This document shows positions 1 to 7,400 of a stretch of DNA of 9,949 bases, piece after piece. The position numbers and the translations under genes were made by a program. Every line of letters starts with the position of its first letter. Position 1 is the first letter of the stretch. The notes beneath the pieces are model-generated. The model was not told where the DNA came from. It saw only the letters and a list, made by a program, of their open reading frames with translations, and did no database searches. Source of the DNA: JAQBDA01 sp032124675 (lineage in GTDB: Bacteria > Chloroflexota > Anaerolineae > Anaerolineales > UBA4823); NCBI GenBank assembly GCA_032124675.1, contig JAQBDA010000113.1, positions 1 to 9,949 of the forward strand. The letters are read 5' to 3'.

Positions 1-1
1 C

Positions 2-1984
2 GGAGTTGTTCCAATCAAGACGCTGCAATATTTATCAGATCGCTCGAACGAATTTGACCAAATCGATATCGTTACCATTTCCGAGGGTGGGGATCAGGAG
101 AGTATAGAGCGGGTTAAGGCAGATTTACAGAGTCGCTTAGGCGATGAATATTCAATTGTATCGCCGGCATCTCAGGGGGAAAGAGTCAACCAGATGTTAT
201 TTGGTTATCAGATCGGCTTAAATTTCTTAAGCGGTATGGCACTCTTTGTCGGTATGTTTTTGATCTACAATGCCTTTTCGATGACTGTTGTAGAACGGAC
301 TCGTGAGTTGGGGTTTTTACGAACCGTTGGAATGACACGTGGGCAGATCACCCGCCAGGTGTTACTCGAAGCAATAATACTTGGATCGATAGGATCGATC
401 TTGGGTGTCGGCTTTGGTTACCTTTTGGCACAGGGATTGACCAACTTGTTGGGTTCTGTGCTTGAAGAAAGTATGGGCAATCTACAGACCCCGCCCGAGA
501 TTATTGGTGCAAGCATTCTATTGGGAGCGAGTGTGACCTTAATTGCCGCCCTAATACCAGCCTGGCAGGCAGGGAGGATCTCGCCATTGGAGGCTCTAAG
601 GGTACGGGGTACCCGACGCGATAGTTGGCTTCTCCGGTTTGGCTGGTTATTTGGAATATTATTACTTCTGCTCTCTACATATATTCTGATCCTGAATCCA
701 TTTCCAAACGATGTGCAGTTTCGATTGGGTACCATTACAGTTTCTTCATTGTTCCTTGGAGCCACATTGACCATTCCCATAGCGGTAAGTATTTGGGAAC
801 GATTAGTCCGTCCATTTCTCGCCCTGATTTATGGTAGTAGCGGTCAGTTAGGTGGTCGAAATATTCAGCGCTCAAAGCTGCGCACCACACTGACTGTTGC
901 AGCTTTGATGATCGGTGTTGCCATGATTCTAATAACTCGCGGTATGACCGATTCGTTTCGCTTTGACCTTGAAAATTGGATTGATGCGTATATCGGGGGA
1001 GACTTGGTCGTAAGCTCAGCGATGCCGATGGAAGATGTTGTCTGGCGCCATATTAAATCAATTACTGGCGTTCAAGAAGCCACTCCAATTCGATATTTTC
1101 CAGTTAAGTGGGAAAGACCAGATGGAAGTATCGAGGAGTTGACATTTATGGCTGTTGATCTTTCTTCCTATTTGAACGTGACTTCTTTTGTTTTTTCTGA
1201 CAGTCAGCAAGATCTAAAAATACCCTTGCAGCGGTTAGCGGATGGTGAGGCTGTATATATATCCAGCGTTTTGTCTGAAAAATACGGGTTGAATCAAGGG
1301 GATACAATAACATTACGTACCAGAAAAGGACCACGTGCATTTGAGGTTGCCGCGGTTGTGGTCGATTTCTTCAACCAAGGTCTGGTTATTCAAGGGAATT
1401 GGTTGGATATGCGGGGATATTTTAATATAGGAGATGCCAATATCATTTTGGTAAAGGTAGAGCCTAATGTTCCGTTATCTGAAATCCAAACACGTATTGA
1501 GAATACGCTGGCAAATCGGCATAACCTTTCAGTTGCATCAAACCAACTGCTGATTGGGCGGGCAATGCTTTTATTGCGCCAATCTTACAGTTTATTCGAT
1601 GTGTTAGCGTTGATTGCTCTGCTAGTAGCAGGAATGGGCGTTGTGAACACACTTACGATGAATGTTATCGAGCGAACTCAAGAAATTGGCATGTTGCGTA
1701 GCATAGGTTTGACACGCGGCCAGGTGCTGACTATGATTCTGGCTGAGGCTGGACTGATGGGCCTGATTGGTGGTCTTTTGGGTCTGGTATTTGGCATACT
1801 TCTAACGCGTATCTTTCTCTCGGCTATGACAGCTATGTCAGGCTATAAAGTAACCTATGTACTGCCATTTATCGCGATTCTTGCTGGGGTAATCATTTCA
1901 TTAGTGGTTTCCCAATTGGCAGCGATATTTCCTGCAAGACGAGCCGTCGGCATCCGCATCTTGGAAGCCATCCATTATGAATGA
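2..1984 (+). CDS. ABC transporter permease, FtsX/MacB family (5' end outside window)
   Basis: Integral membrane subunit of an ABC exporter or lipoprotein-release type system; the ATPase is not in view. The frame is open from base 2, so the ATG at 194 is internal and about 660 residues are visible. The first 64 or so look like the end of an extracytoplasmic MacB-type domain. Counting from Met194, the first FtsX domain spans about residues 10-140. It has three membrane segments, the cytoplasmic loop ERTRELGFLRTVGMTRGQ and the closing PAWQAGRISPLEALR. Further hydrophobic segments lie near 147-166, 180-200 and 230-250. A second soluble domain follows (about 255-460), then a second FtsX domain (about 465-596) repeating the loop as ERTQEIGMLRSIGLTRGQ. 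This duplicated layout is typical of permeases of roughly 800 residues. The gene is AT-rich. The TGA is followed by a 125-base gap. Substrate unknown; the family call is firm. Confidence 0.93.
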   Translation, partial: GVVPIKTLQYLSDRSNEFDQIDIVTISEGGDQESIERVKADLQSRLGDEYSIVSPASQGERVNQMLFGYQIGLNFLSGMALFVGMFLIYNAFSMTVVERTRELGFLRTVGMTRGQITRQVLLEAIILGSIGSILGVGFGYLLAQGLTNLLGSVLEESMGNLQTPPEIIGASILLGASVTLIAALIPAWQAGRISPLEALRVRGTRRDSWLLRFGWLFGILLLLLSTYILILNPFPNDVQFRLGTITVSSLFLGATLTIPIAVSIWERLVRPFLALIYGSSGQLGGRNIQRSKLRTTLTVAALMIGVAMILITRGMTDSFRFDLENWIDAYIGGDLVVSSAMPMEDVVWRHIKSITGVQEATPIRYFPVKWERPDGSIEELTFMAVDLSSYLNVTSFVFSDSQQDLKIPLQRLADGEAVYISSVLSEKYGLNQGDTITLRTRKGPRAFEVAAVVVDFFNQGLVIQGNWLDMRGYFNIGDANIILVKVEPNVPLSEIQTRIENTLANRHNLSVASNQLLIGRAMLLLRQSYSLFDVLALIALLVAGMGVVNTLTMNVIERTQEIGMLRSIGLTRGQVLTMILAEAGLMGLIGGLLGLVFGILLTRIFLSAMTAMSGYKVTYVLPFIAILAGVIISLVVSQLAAIFPARRAVGIRILEAIHYE

Positions 1985-2109
1985 ATTTGAAATTTGAACT
2001 TTAATGAGAGTATTCTATTGCCAGTGAAGTTGCTTGCATCAACACTACGCCAGAGAACACAATTGAATACTGTACTTATACCCGATTCTAGATAGATAGT
2101 AGGTGTGAT

Positions 2110-3363
2110 ATGGAAACAACACAGAAGGGTCAACCACGCGTAGTAGTCACCGGGATGGGAGCGCTCACACCTTTGGGAACATTGGATTCCTTCTGGGAGG
2201 CTTTGAAGGCCGGCGAGTCCGGAATTCGAGGAATTACCCAGTTTGATCCAGCGGAACTGGAGGTTAAGATTGCCGGGGAGGTCGATTTCGATGCACGCAC
2301 TTATCTTAACCCCAAGGCTGCTAGACGTATGGCCAGAGCCTCTCAATTTGCACTCGTAGCAGCTCAAATGGCGCTTGAGGACGCCGGACTGCAACAAGAA
2401 GATGTGGCAAAGGATGGCGATAGGGTCGGAGTGATAATTGGCACTGTTAATGCCGGATTCGCTATGTTGGTAGATACAGCTTATGATTTCACATTTCGTG
2501 GGCGCAAACCCTTCCCCACAGCGTTGATCAATGGGCTGCCAAATATGCCAGGCTATTATATAAGTCTCGAAATGAGTGCGACAGGACCTTTAACCACCAT
2601 ATCCACAGCTTGCGCCAGTGGTACGCAGGCTATTGGTGTTGGACTGGATTTAATTCGCAACGGCAAGGTTGACATGGTCATTGCCGGCGGCGTTGACTGC
2701 ATGATCCGTAAAGAAGTCTTGGCTGCATTTGATGCAATGACAGTGGTTGCCAGAAACAACCAGGCAGCTCCGGAGAAAGCCAGTCGCCCGTTCGACGCAA
2801 ACCGTGAAGGTTTTGTACTGAGTGAGGGAGCGGGTGTGCTGGTATTAGAATCACTAGCGCATGCGCAAGCACGAGATGGACGTATCTACGCCGAAGTCTT
2901 GGGGCATGCGGCATCTTCGGATGCTACACACATCGCCGCGCCGGATGCGGAAGGTCTTGGTGCGCAAAAAGCCATGCGCTGGGCATTACAGGATGCGATG
3001 ATCAATCCCGATCAGGTAGATTACATCAACGCGCACGGCACGGGGACGAAGCTTAACGATTTAACGGAAACAAAAGCCATCAAACAAGTCTTTGGCCGAG
3101 GGGCGTATAAAATCCCAATCAGCTCTACGAAAAGTATGATTGGTCACAGTATGGGAGCATCGGGTTCACTGGAGGCGATCGCCTGTGTGATGGCAATAAA
3201 AGATGGTGTTGTGCATCCGACAATTAATAATCAAACGCCCGATCCGGATTGTGATCTAGACTATGTTCCCAATTCGTCTCGCCTGGCAAATATCCGGATT
3301 GCGTTATCGAATAGTTTTGGATTGGGTGGGCAGAACGCATGTCTAGTTTTGAGTGAAATATGA
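2110..3363 (+). CDS. fabF: Beta-ketoacyl-ACP synthase II (FabF-type condensing enzyme)
   Basis: Cytoplasmic thiolase-fold enzyme that condenses malonyl-ACP with an acyl chain in fatty-acid elongation. It has 417 residues, close to the usual 410-415 of FabF. Visible motifs are the N-terminal VVVTGMGALTPLG (11-23), the nucleophile Cys168 in STACASGT, His309 in NAHGTGTKLND, Lys341 and His346 in STKSMIGHSMGASG, and the C-terminal glycine-rich NSFGLGGQNA (401-410). The Cys-His-His triad and the lysine are complete, so the enzyme should be active. AGGTG lies 4 bases before the ATG. The gene stands alone, with 125 bases before it and 170 after, and no acpP, fabD, fabG or fabH beside it. Small departures from the most common text (GTGT for GTST, ASGTQ for ATGTH) also occur in relatives of polyketide-type ketosynthases, so a role in a secondary acyl pathway cannot be excluded. 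No convincing promoter was seen upstream. Confidence 0.93.
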   Translation: METTQKGQPRVVVTGMGALTPLGTLDSFWEALKAGESGIRGITQFDPAELEVKIAGEVDFDARTYLNPKAARRMARASQFALVAAQMALEDAGLQQEDVAKDGDRVGVIIGTVNAGFAMLVDTAYDFTFRGRKPFPTALINGLPNMPGYYISLEMSATGPLTTISTACASGTQAIGVGLDLIRNGKVDMVIAGGVDCMIRKEVLAAFDAMTVVARNNQAAPEKASRPFDANREGFVLSEGAGVLVLESLAHAQARDGRIYAEVLGHAASSDATHIAAPDAEGLGAQKAMRWALQDAMINPDQVDYINAHGTGTKLNDLTETKAIKQVFGRGAYKIPISSTKSMIGHSMGASGSLEAIACVMAIKDGVVHPTINNQTPDPDCDLDYVPNSSRLANIRIALSNSFGLGGQNACLVLSEI

Positions 3364-3533
3364 AATAGAACGCGAAGACGACTGGCAAATTCTGGGCATC
3401 GCCAAATATGCACTTTGGATCTAGATGCACTCCCAGAAGATTCTTCATGTTTTGACCCTGAAATCAAGTTATAAGAAGGCATGCTCCCGCTGTGACTGAC
3501 CACCCGAGAAATCAATGATATTGAGAAGATGAT

Positions 3534-4025
3534 ATGGAATTAATGATAAATAATCAAGCCTATCAGGTTGCTGATGAGTATGACAGGATATTGTTGTGGG
3601 TGCTGCGAGATGAGCTTGGCTTAACCGGCACCAAATTTGGCTGTGGTATTGGCCTCTGCGGCTCGTGTACAGTGCATCTGGATAACACTCCAACGCGCGC
3701 ATGCATCACCATGTTATCCGCCGTAAACGGTAAAGAAGTGCGTACGATCGAGGGGTTGGCGAAAACAGATGCCAATGGGAAACCTGTGCTGCACCCGATA
3801 CAGCAGGCCTTCCTGGATGAGCAGGTGCCGCAGTGCTCCTGGTGCATGTCTGGACAGATGATGACTGCCGCAGCCTTATTGGAACAGAACCCCAATCCAG
3901 ATGCGGAGGAAATCCTTCAGGCGATGAACAACGTTTACTGCCGGTGCGGGACCTATTATCGCATACGTAAGGCGGTGTCACGCGCAGCAGAACTGGCGGC
4001 GCTTACGGGGAGCGAGAGAGCATGA
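3534..4025 (+). CDS. Molybdenum hydroxylase small subunit, two [2Fe-2S] clusters (IorA/CoxS-like)
   Basis: Electron-transfer subunit of a xanthine-dehydrogenase-family enzyme. It passes electrons from the molybdenum centre in the partner subunit through two 2Fe-2S clusters. It has 163 residues, normal for the family. The N-terminal plant-ferredoxin-like domain holds Cys37, Cys42, Cys45 and Cys57 (CGIGLCGSC...C). The C-terminal four-helix domain holds Cys101 and Cys104 (CSWC, then MSGQMM) and Cys136 and Cys138 (YCRCGTYYRI). All eight cluster ligands are present. GAGAAG lies 5 bases before the ATG; a second in-frame ATG three codons later could also serve. There is no signal peptide, so export would depend on the Tat signal of the partner. 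The stop overlaps the next start (ATGA, 4022-4025), indicating translational coupling. It resembles the alpha subunit of isoquinoline 1-oxidoreductase more than the small subunits of three-gene CO dehydrogenase operons, as judged from gene order. Confidence 0.94.
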   Translation: MELMINNQAYQVADEYDRILLWVLRDELGLTGTKFGCGIGLCGSCTVHLDNTPTRACITMLSAVNGKEVRTIEGLAKTDANGKPVLHPIQQAFLDEQVPQCSWCMSGQMMTAAALLEQNPNPDAEEILQAMNNVYCRCGTYYRIRKAVSRAAELAALTGSERA

Positions 4026-6193
4026 GCGAACAGACCAACCCACCAAAACGAAGGCGTCTGAGCAGGCGTAATTTCCTGATTATGCTTGGTGTGGGTGCTG
4101 CCGGGCTTTACGTCGGGGTAAGGCTTGGCACGCCGCCATTACGCCTGAGGCTGGCAGAATTTCTGGAAGAGTCGGGCGGCCCTCCTTCAAATCTCGATGC
4201 CCCTCCGGATGCCTGGTTTGAAATCCTGCCAGACAATACGGTGAACCTCTACCTGCCGAAATCCGAGATGGGTCAGGGTGTGCACACCGGTCTGGCTCAA
4301 ATTGCAGCGGAGGAGCTTGAAATTGACCTGGAGCAGGTCCGGGTGCATCATGCCGCGACAGACCGGCTGGCAGATCCGGTTGCCACATCAGCCAGCAACA
4401 CGATTTCTGGTTTGTTTGTTCCGCTGCTGGAAGTGGCTGCCACGCTGAGAGAGCTGCTGCGCGCTGAGGCAGCTCTGCAGTTGAATACCCATCCTGAAAA
4501 TCTAAACCTGGAAAACGGCGTTTTCAGTTTGAAATCAGATTCCAGCCAGCAGCGTACCTATGGCGACCTGTTTAAGTCAGCAGGTGAATGGGTGCTACCC
4601 GAATCCTCGCCAGCGCTCAAGCCATCCAGCCAGTATCGTATCATCGGTCAGCCGCTGCCGCGCGTAGATCTAAATGCGAAGATCACCGGTCAGGCGATTT
4701 ATGGATTCGATGTGCGCGTGCCGGGAATGCTGTATGGTGCTGTCGCTCGCCCCGGAACCATCGAGGGTAAGTTGCGGAGTGCTACTCCGGGTCAGGCCGA
4801 AAGTCAACCCGGGGTGGTGCAGGTTGTGGCAGATAAGGATTTTGCCGGGGTGGTGGCCGAGTCGCGCGAGCAGGCATATAATGCGCTAGCACGGATGCAG
4901 CTGGACTGGGACGCTGGCAGGCTGTGGCAGCAGCAGGAAATTGAAGCCATGGTCACGGTGGGCAAAGGCCAGGGCGTGGTGATCCAGAAAGAAGGCAACC
5001 TGGATCAGGCGCTGGTTCGCGGCAGGCTGGTCGAAGCTGAATACCGCACCCCGATGGCTTTCCACGCCTATTTAGAGCCTCTAGCCGCTGTTGCTGATGT
5101 GCGAATCGAAAAGGTGGAAGTCTGGGCTTCGACCCAGGCGGCTAACCGCTTGCGCGGTGCAGTTGCTGATGCCGTCGGGCGAAAGGAAGAAGAGGTTGTC
5201 ATCCATCCCGTCTACCTAGGAGGTGGGTTCGGGCGCAAGATAGACGAGCGGGCTGCAGTGGAGGCGGCTCTCTTATCTCAGGCAGCGGGCAGACCGGTGC
5301 AGGTGGCGATGAGCCGCCCGGAAGATTTTCGCAGCGGTTTTGTTCGTCCGCCCACTCATCATATCCTGCGTGGCAGCCTGGCCGAAGATGGGGGTGTGCT
5401 GGCGTTAGAGCACCAGGCAGCCAGTGGGGAAGTTGCCTTTGCCTTCCTGCCCAGTGCAGTTGGCAGGCTCCTGGGCGCCGATTTCGGCTCCTATCGTGGG
5501 GCTACCATCAATTATGGAGTGCAGAATATTCAAACTACAGCCTGGTTGGTGAAATTACCGGTCCAGACTGGCTGGTGGCGCGGTCTGGGTCTGATGGCCA
5601 ATACCTTCGCAGTGGAGAGTTTCATCGATGAGCTGGCTGCAGCCGCAAGTCTGGACCCGCTGGAGTTCCGGCTGCGCCATCTGCCGGATAATGAAAAGGG
5701 GCAGAGAATTCGCGGTGCCCTGCAAGCGGCTGCTGAAAGGGCAAACTGGGGAGCAGCCCTGCCAGCTGGGCGCGTACATGGGCTTGCAATGAGTTACGAT
5801 GTTGGTACAATAATCGTCGAAATTGCTGAAGTCTCCGTTGAGAATGGTCAGATTCGTGTTCACAAAGTGACCGCCGCTGCTGACCCTGGCATGGCTATCA
5901 ATCCAGACAGTGTCAAAGCCCAGACGGAGGGCGCGATCACGATGGGCTTGAGCTCCACGTTGCTGGAGGAGGTGCTGATCGAAAACGGTGCATTCAAGGC
6001 GAGCAACTTCAGTGAATATCCGCTGCTGCGTAATGCCGACGCTCCGGATATCGATGTTGTGGTGCTCAACAGCCGCTCAACGCCTTCGGGTATGGGTGAA
6101 CCGCCGATTGGTCCCATTCCAGCCGCTGTGGCGAATGCGGTTTTTGCTGCCACGGGTCAGCGCTTGCGCCGTCTGCCCCTGAAGTTCAGCTAA
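4022..6193 (+). CDS. Molybdopterin-binding hydroxylase large subunit, Tat-exported (IorB-like)
   Basis: Catalytic subunit of a molybdenum hydroxylase, which oxidises an aldehyde or N-heteroaromatic carbon with water as oxygen source. It has 723 residues. The N-terminus carries a twin-arginine signal, SRRNFLIML with Arg15-Arg16, then a glycine-rich hydrophobic stretch to about residue 35; the protein is expected on the outer side of the membrane, perhaps anchored. Motifs: SEMGQGVHTGLAQIAAEEL (81-99), a hammerhead domain at about 218-300, AYLEPLAAVADV (349-360), the molybdopterin loop GGGFGRK (400-406), TGWWRGLG (516-523) and MGEPPIGPIPAAVANA (691-706), whose Glu693 sits where the family's catalytic glutamate is found. 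GGGGAG lies 9 bases before the start. The two-subunit layout without a FAD subunit, plus Tat export, matches isoquinoline-oxidoreductase-type enzymes that give electrons to cytochrome c or similar carriers. Substrate cannot be read from sequence. Family call firm, IorB subtype likely. Confidence 0.93.
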   Translation: MSEQTNPPKRRRLSRRNFLIMLGVGAAGLYVGVRLGTPPLRLRLAEFLEESGGPPSNLDAPPDAWFEILPDNTVNLYLPKSEMGQGVHTGLAQIAAEELEIDLEQVRVHHAATDRLADPVATSASNTISGLFVPLLEVAATLRELLRAEAALQLNTHPENLNLENGVFSLKSDSSQQRTYGDLFKSAGEWVLPESSPALKPSSQYRIIGQPLPRVDLNAKITGQAIYGFDVRVPGMLYGAVARPGTIEGKLRSATPGQAESQPGVVQVVADKDFAGVVAESREQAYNALARMQLDWDAGRLWQQQEIEAMVTVGKGQGVVIQKEGNLDQALVRGRLVEAEYRTPMAFHAYLEPLAAVADVRIEKVEVWASTQAANRLRGAVADAVGRKEEEVVIHPVYLGGGFGRKIDERAAVEAALLSQAAGRPVQVAMSRPEDFRSGFVRPPTHHILRGSLAEDGGVLALEHQAASGEVAFAFLPSAVGRLLGADFGSYRGATINYGVQNIQTTAWLVKLPVQTGWWRGLGLMANTFAVESFIDELAAAASLDPLEFRLRHLPDNEKGQRIRGALQAAAERANWGAALPAGRVHGLAMSYDVGTIIVEIAEVSVENGQIRVHKVTAAADPGMAINPDSVKAQTEGAITMGLSSTLLEEVLIENGAFKASNFSEYPLLRNADAPDIDVVVLNSRSTPSGMGEPPIGPIPAAVANAVFAATGQRLRRLPLKFS

Positions 6194-6198
6194 GTTAA

Positions 6199-6369
6199 AC
6201 ATTGGGATTACTTGAGGCATACCGAGCAGTCCCTTCTGGTACAGTTCCCCAGAGCCTTTTCAAGGACGATAGTGCCGTCCGATCATCATCGTATATCCTT
6301 GACAAGGCTTTTGGTGTACCGTTAACCCTTGTTGACTGGCTCGAACAAAAACACGAACATTGGCAATAA
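6199..6369 (+). other. Possible 57-codon gene remnant
   Basis: An open frame begins right after an in-frame TAA at 6196 and runs to TAA at 6367-6369. Its translation is not low-complexity, and the end looks protein-like (AFGVPLTLVDWLEQKHEHWQ). There is no ATG or GTG and no ribosome binding site; the first usable codon would be TTG at 6202. It could be the 3' end of a gene whose front was lost, or chance coding in an inverted repeat that covers the same bases. I do not recognise a family. Confidence 0.25.
6221..6345. repeat. Long imperfect inverted repeat (foldback element)
   Basis: Core arms: GGTACA (6238-6243) pairs with TGTACC (6315-6320). AGCCTTTTCAAGGA (6253-6266) pairs with TCCTTGACAAGGCT (6296-6309) at 13 of 14 positions. 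CGAT (6267-6270) pairs with ATCG (6287-6290). A weaker outer pair is CGAGCAGTC (6223-6231) with GACTGGCTCG (6334-6343). The loop is about 16 bases. It begins about 30 bases after the hydroxylase stop codon and has no T-tract, so it is not a normal intrinsic terminator. It could stabilise the operon's 3' end or be a small foldback or MITE-like element. Confidence 0.6.
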
Positions 6370-6507
6370 ATTCTGAACCCGATTTTCTGGCATACCCGAA
6401 AAACGGTAATAGTAGGGGATTAAACACAAAAACCCGCGATCTGGCAGGCCTTAGTGGGAGAAATCACTCGTTTTACGCCCTTTTCAGGGGCAAAAGTGGA
6501 AATAGAG

Positions 6508-6548
6508 TGAGCGCGGCAGGGCTCGGACCTGCAACCAATGGATTTGCT
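6508..6548 (-). other. tRNA 3'-half remnant, probable attachment site
   Basis: Read on the - strand, GCAAATCCATTGGTT is followed by a perfect 5-bp T-stem, GCAGG (complement of 6528-6532) with CCTGC (complement of 6516-6520), around the 7-base loop TCCGAGC. Then come CGCGCTC (acceptor 3' strand) and A (discriminator). In tRNA numbering this covers about 34 to 73, with a 5-base variable loop. The bases before GCA do not form the other side of the anticodon stem, and no GAGCGCG acceptor partner, D-arm or CCA follows. The T-loop has C instead of T at position 55. In this register the anticodon would be GCA (Cys), but A73 does not suit tRNA-Cys, so identity is open. Cutting in the anticodon loop is typical of integrase att cores. 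Confidence 0.6.
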
Positions 6549-6607
6549 TCACAATGACTCAGCAAAAGACAGCGATTGGGTTTATTTTACCCCATAACCA
6601 TGCGAGG

Positions 6608-7036
6608 TCACTCCTGGTTTAGCTGATCCAGAAATTGGCGGGCAGTGATAATCGGAATATCCCGAAAGACACCTAAATCTAGCAGGTGATGGTCACCGCT
6701 CACGACGACGTCCGCCTGCCCGTCCAAAGCGCAAGCCAGAAACATCTCATCCTGTGGATCATCCGGGACACTTCCGGTGACATCGGCGTCTCCTGCTACC
6801 AACAGCGAGTCATGTTCCAAGAGTGTAATCGTCTGTTCAATATCATCATCGCTGAGATGATATTTTTTATGGATGCGCGGATATTGCATGACGGCCCGCA
6901 CTTCGGCAATGTTAGCAGAGGAACTGAGCAACAGAAACCGCCGCTCGCGCCAGGCGTTCAATACTTCAGCCGGCGCTCCTTTACGGCTCAAGATGCCGCT
7001 GACAATCACATTCGTGTCGATCACGACGCGCAGCAT
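6608..7036 (-). CDS. PIN-domain ribonuclease toxin (type II TA)
   Basis: Predicted Mg-dependent RNase that cleaves RNA when freed from its antitoxin. It has 142 residues, normal for the 'putative toxin component, PIN family' group (COG1569-like). The four acidic metal ligands are visible: Asp7 in VIDTNVIVSG, Glu45 in AEVRAVM, Asp96 in DDPQDEMFLACA and Asp115 in VVSGDHHLL. The domain therefore looks intact. The start lies only 5 bases after the antitoxin stop, and no Shine-Dalgarno sequence is visible, so translation probably depends on coupling to the antitoxin. That suits a toxin kept in lower supply. Only a weak hairpin follows the stop, with no clear terminator. It lies next to the tRNA remnant, so it may be the first gene inside an integrated element. 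Confidence 0.92.
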   Translation of the reverse strand: MLRVVIDTNVIVSGILSRKGAPAEVLNAWRERRFLLLSSSANIAEVRAVMQYPRIHKKYHLSDDDIEQTITLLEHDSLLVAGDADVTGSVPDDPQDEMFLACALDGQADVVVSGDHHLLDLGVFRDIPIITARQFLDQLNQE

Positions 7037-7041
7037 GGTGG

Positions 7042-7338
7042 CTAATCAGACTCTGCCTGCTCTTTATACGCTGACTTCCTCACAACATCAATAGCTTGAC
7101 TGACGTCGTTCTCAACCTCTTCCTCTGGGATCTCCGGCAGCTTGCTGCGCAGGCGATCCAACACCTGGAAACGCGCCTCACGCTCAGCGACCAACTGTTC
7201 ATAGACTTGTACGGGGATGAGCGCCACCATCGGCTTGCCAGACCGCTCAACGATGGCAACCTCACCACCATAGCCCACCCGGCCCAGCAGGTCAGCAAAC
7301 CGCCGGCGAGCCTCACGCGCACCAATAACTATGGTCAT
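7042..7338 (-). CDS. Phd/YefM-type antitoxin
   Basis: Antitoxin expected to bind and neutralise the PIN toxin and to repress its own promoter as a complex. It has 98 residues. The N-terminal half (about 1-55) has the Phd/YefM pattern: a short strand, the helix GAREARRRFADLLGRV, then EVAIVERSGKPMVALIPVQVYEQL. The C-terminal half (about 55-98) is charged and glutamate-rich, as expected for a flexible toxin-wrapping tail. The start is supported by GGAGGT with a 5-base spacer. Gene order (antitoxin first, toxin 5 bases later) is the usual one. A well-formed promoter with two palindromes lies just upstream. Confidence 0.9.
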   Translation of the reverse strand: MTIVIGAREARRRFADLLGRVGYGGEVAIVERSGKPMVALIPVQVYEQLVAEREARFQVLDRLRSKLPEIPEEEVENDVSQAIDVVRKSAYKEQAESD

Positions 7339-7343
7339 ACTGC

Positions 7344-7349
7344 ACCTCC
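7344..7349 (-). promoter_or_regulatory. Strong ribosome binding site of the antitoxin
   Basis: GGAGGT on the - strand, 5 bases before the ATG at 7338. It fixes the antitoxin start and contrasts with the absent site before the toxin gene. Confidence 0.85.
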
Positions 7350-7364
7350 ATTCTAAGCAGAATC

Positions 7365-7393
7365 AGTATAGCATAATGTGCACAGAAAGTAAA
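7365..7393 (-). promoter_or_regulatory. Promoter of the antitoxin-toxin operon
   Basis: On the - strand, -35 TTTACT (complement of 7388-7393, 4 of 6 consensus) and -10 TATACT (complement of 7365-7370, 5 of 6) are separated by exactly 17 bases. Transcription would start near 7358, about 20 bases before the antitoxin ATG, leaving a short leader with the ribosome binding site. Confidence 0.75.
7377..7384. promoter_or_regulatory. Operator candidate 1, inside the promoter spacer
   Basis: TGTGCACA, a perfect 8-base palindrome lying between the -10 and -35 boxes. Its TGTG...CACA core matches the larger palindrome centred 28 bases away. A repressor bound here would block RNA polymerase directly. Confidence 0.55.
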
Positions 7394-7400
7394 TAATGAC

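Larger units (their letters stand above)
6194..6607. other. 414-base junction without an assigned gene
   Basis: The stretch between the hydroxylase operon (+) and the toxin gene (-), which converge here. From left to right it holds an imperfect long inverted repeat (about 6221-6345), a possible 57-codon remnant frame in the same bases (6199-6369), an unassigned AT-rich segment (6370-6500), a tRNA 3'-half remnant (6508-6548, - strand), and a weak GGGT/ACCC hairpin (6578-6592). No complete gene or intact RNA gene is evident. A 65-codon + strand frame starting at 6360 reads through the tRNA remnant antisense and is probably spurious. Confidence 0.7.

Noticed and set aside
2063..2092. TTGAAT-based promoter for fabF
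   Set aside because: No acceptable -10 box at 16-18 bases.
2090..2100. GATA tandem repeat before fabF
   Set aside because: Only two and a half units; no evidence of function.
6360..6557. 65-codon + strand frame
   Set aside because: It reads antisense through the tRNA remnant; its end (GLGPATNGFASQ) is the kind of spurious peptide produced by reverse-complement tRNA sequence.
6578..6592. GGGT...ACCC hairpin after the toxin gene as its terminator
   Set aside because: Only a 4-bp stem and no immediate T-run in the - direction.
6508..6600. A complete tRNA gene, possibly with a group I intron in the anticodon loop
   Set aside because: No 5' half (acceptor GAGCGCG, D-arm) was found upstream on the - strand before or inside the toxin gene, and the discriminator and T-loop do not fit cleanly.
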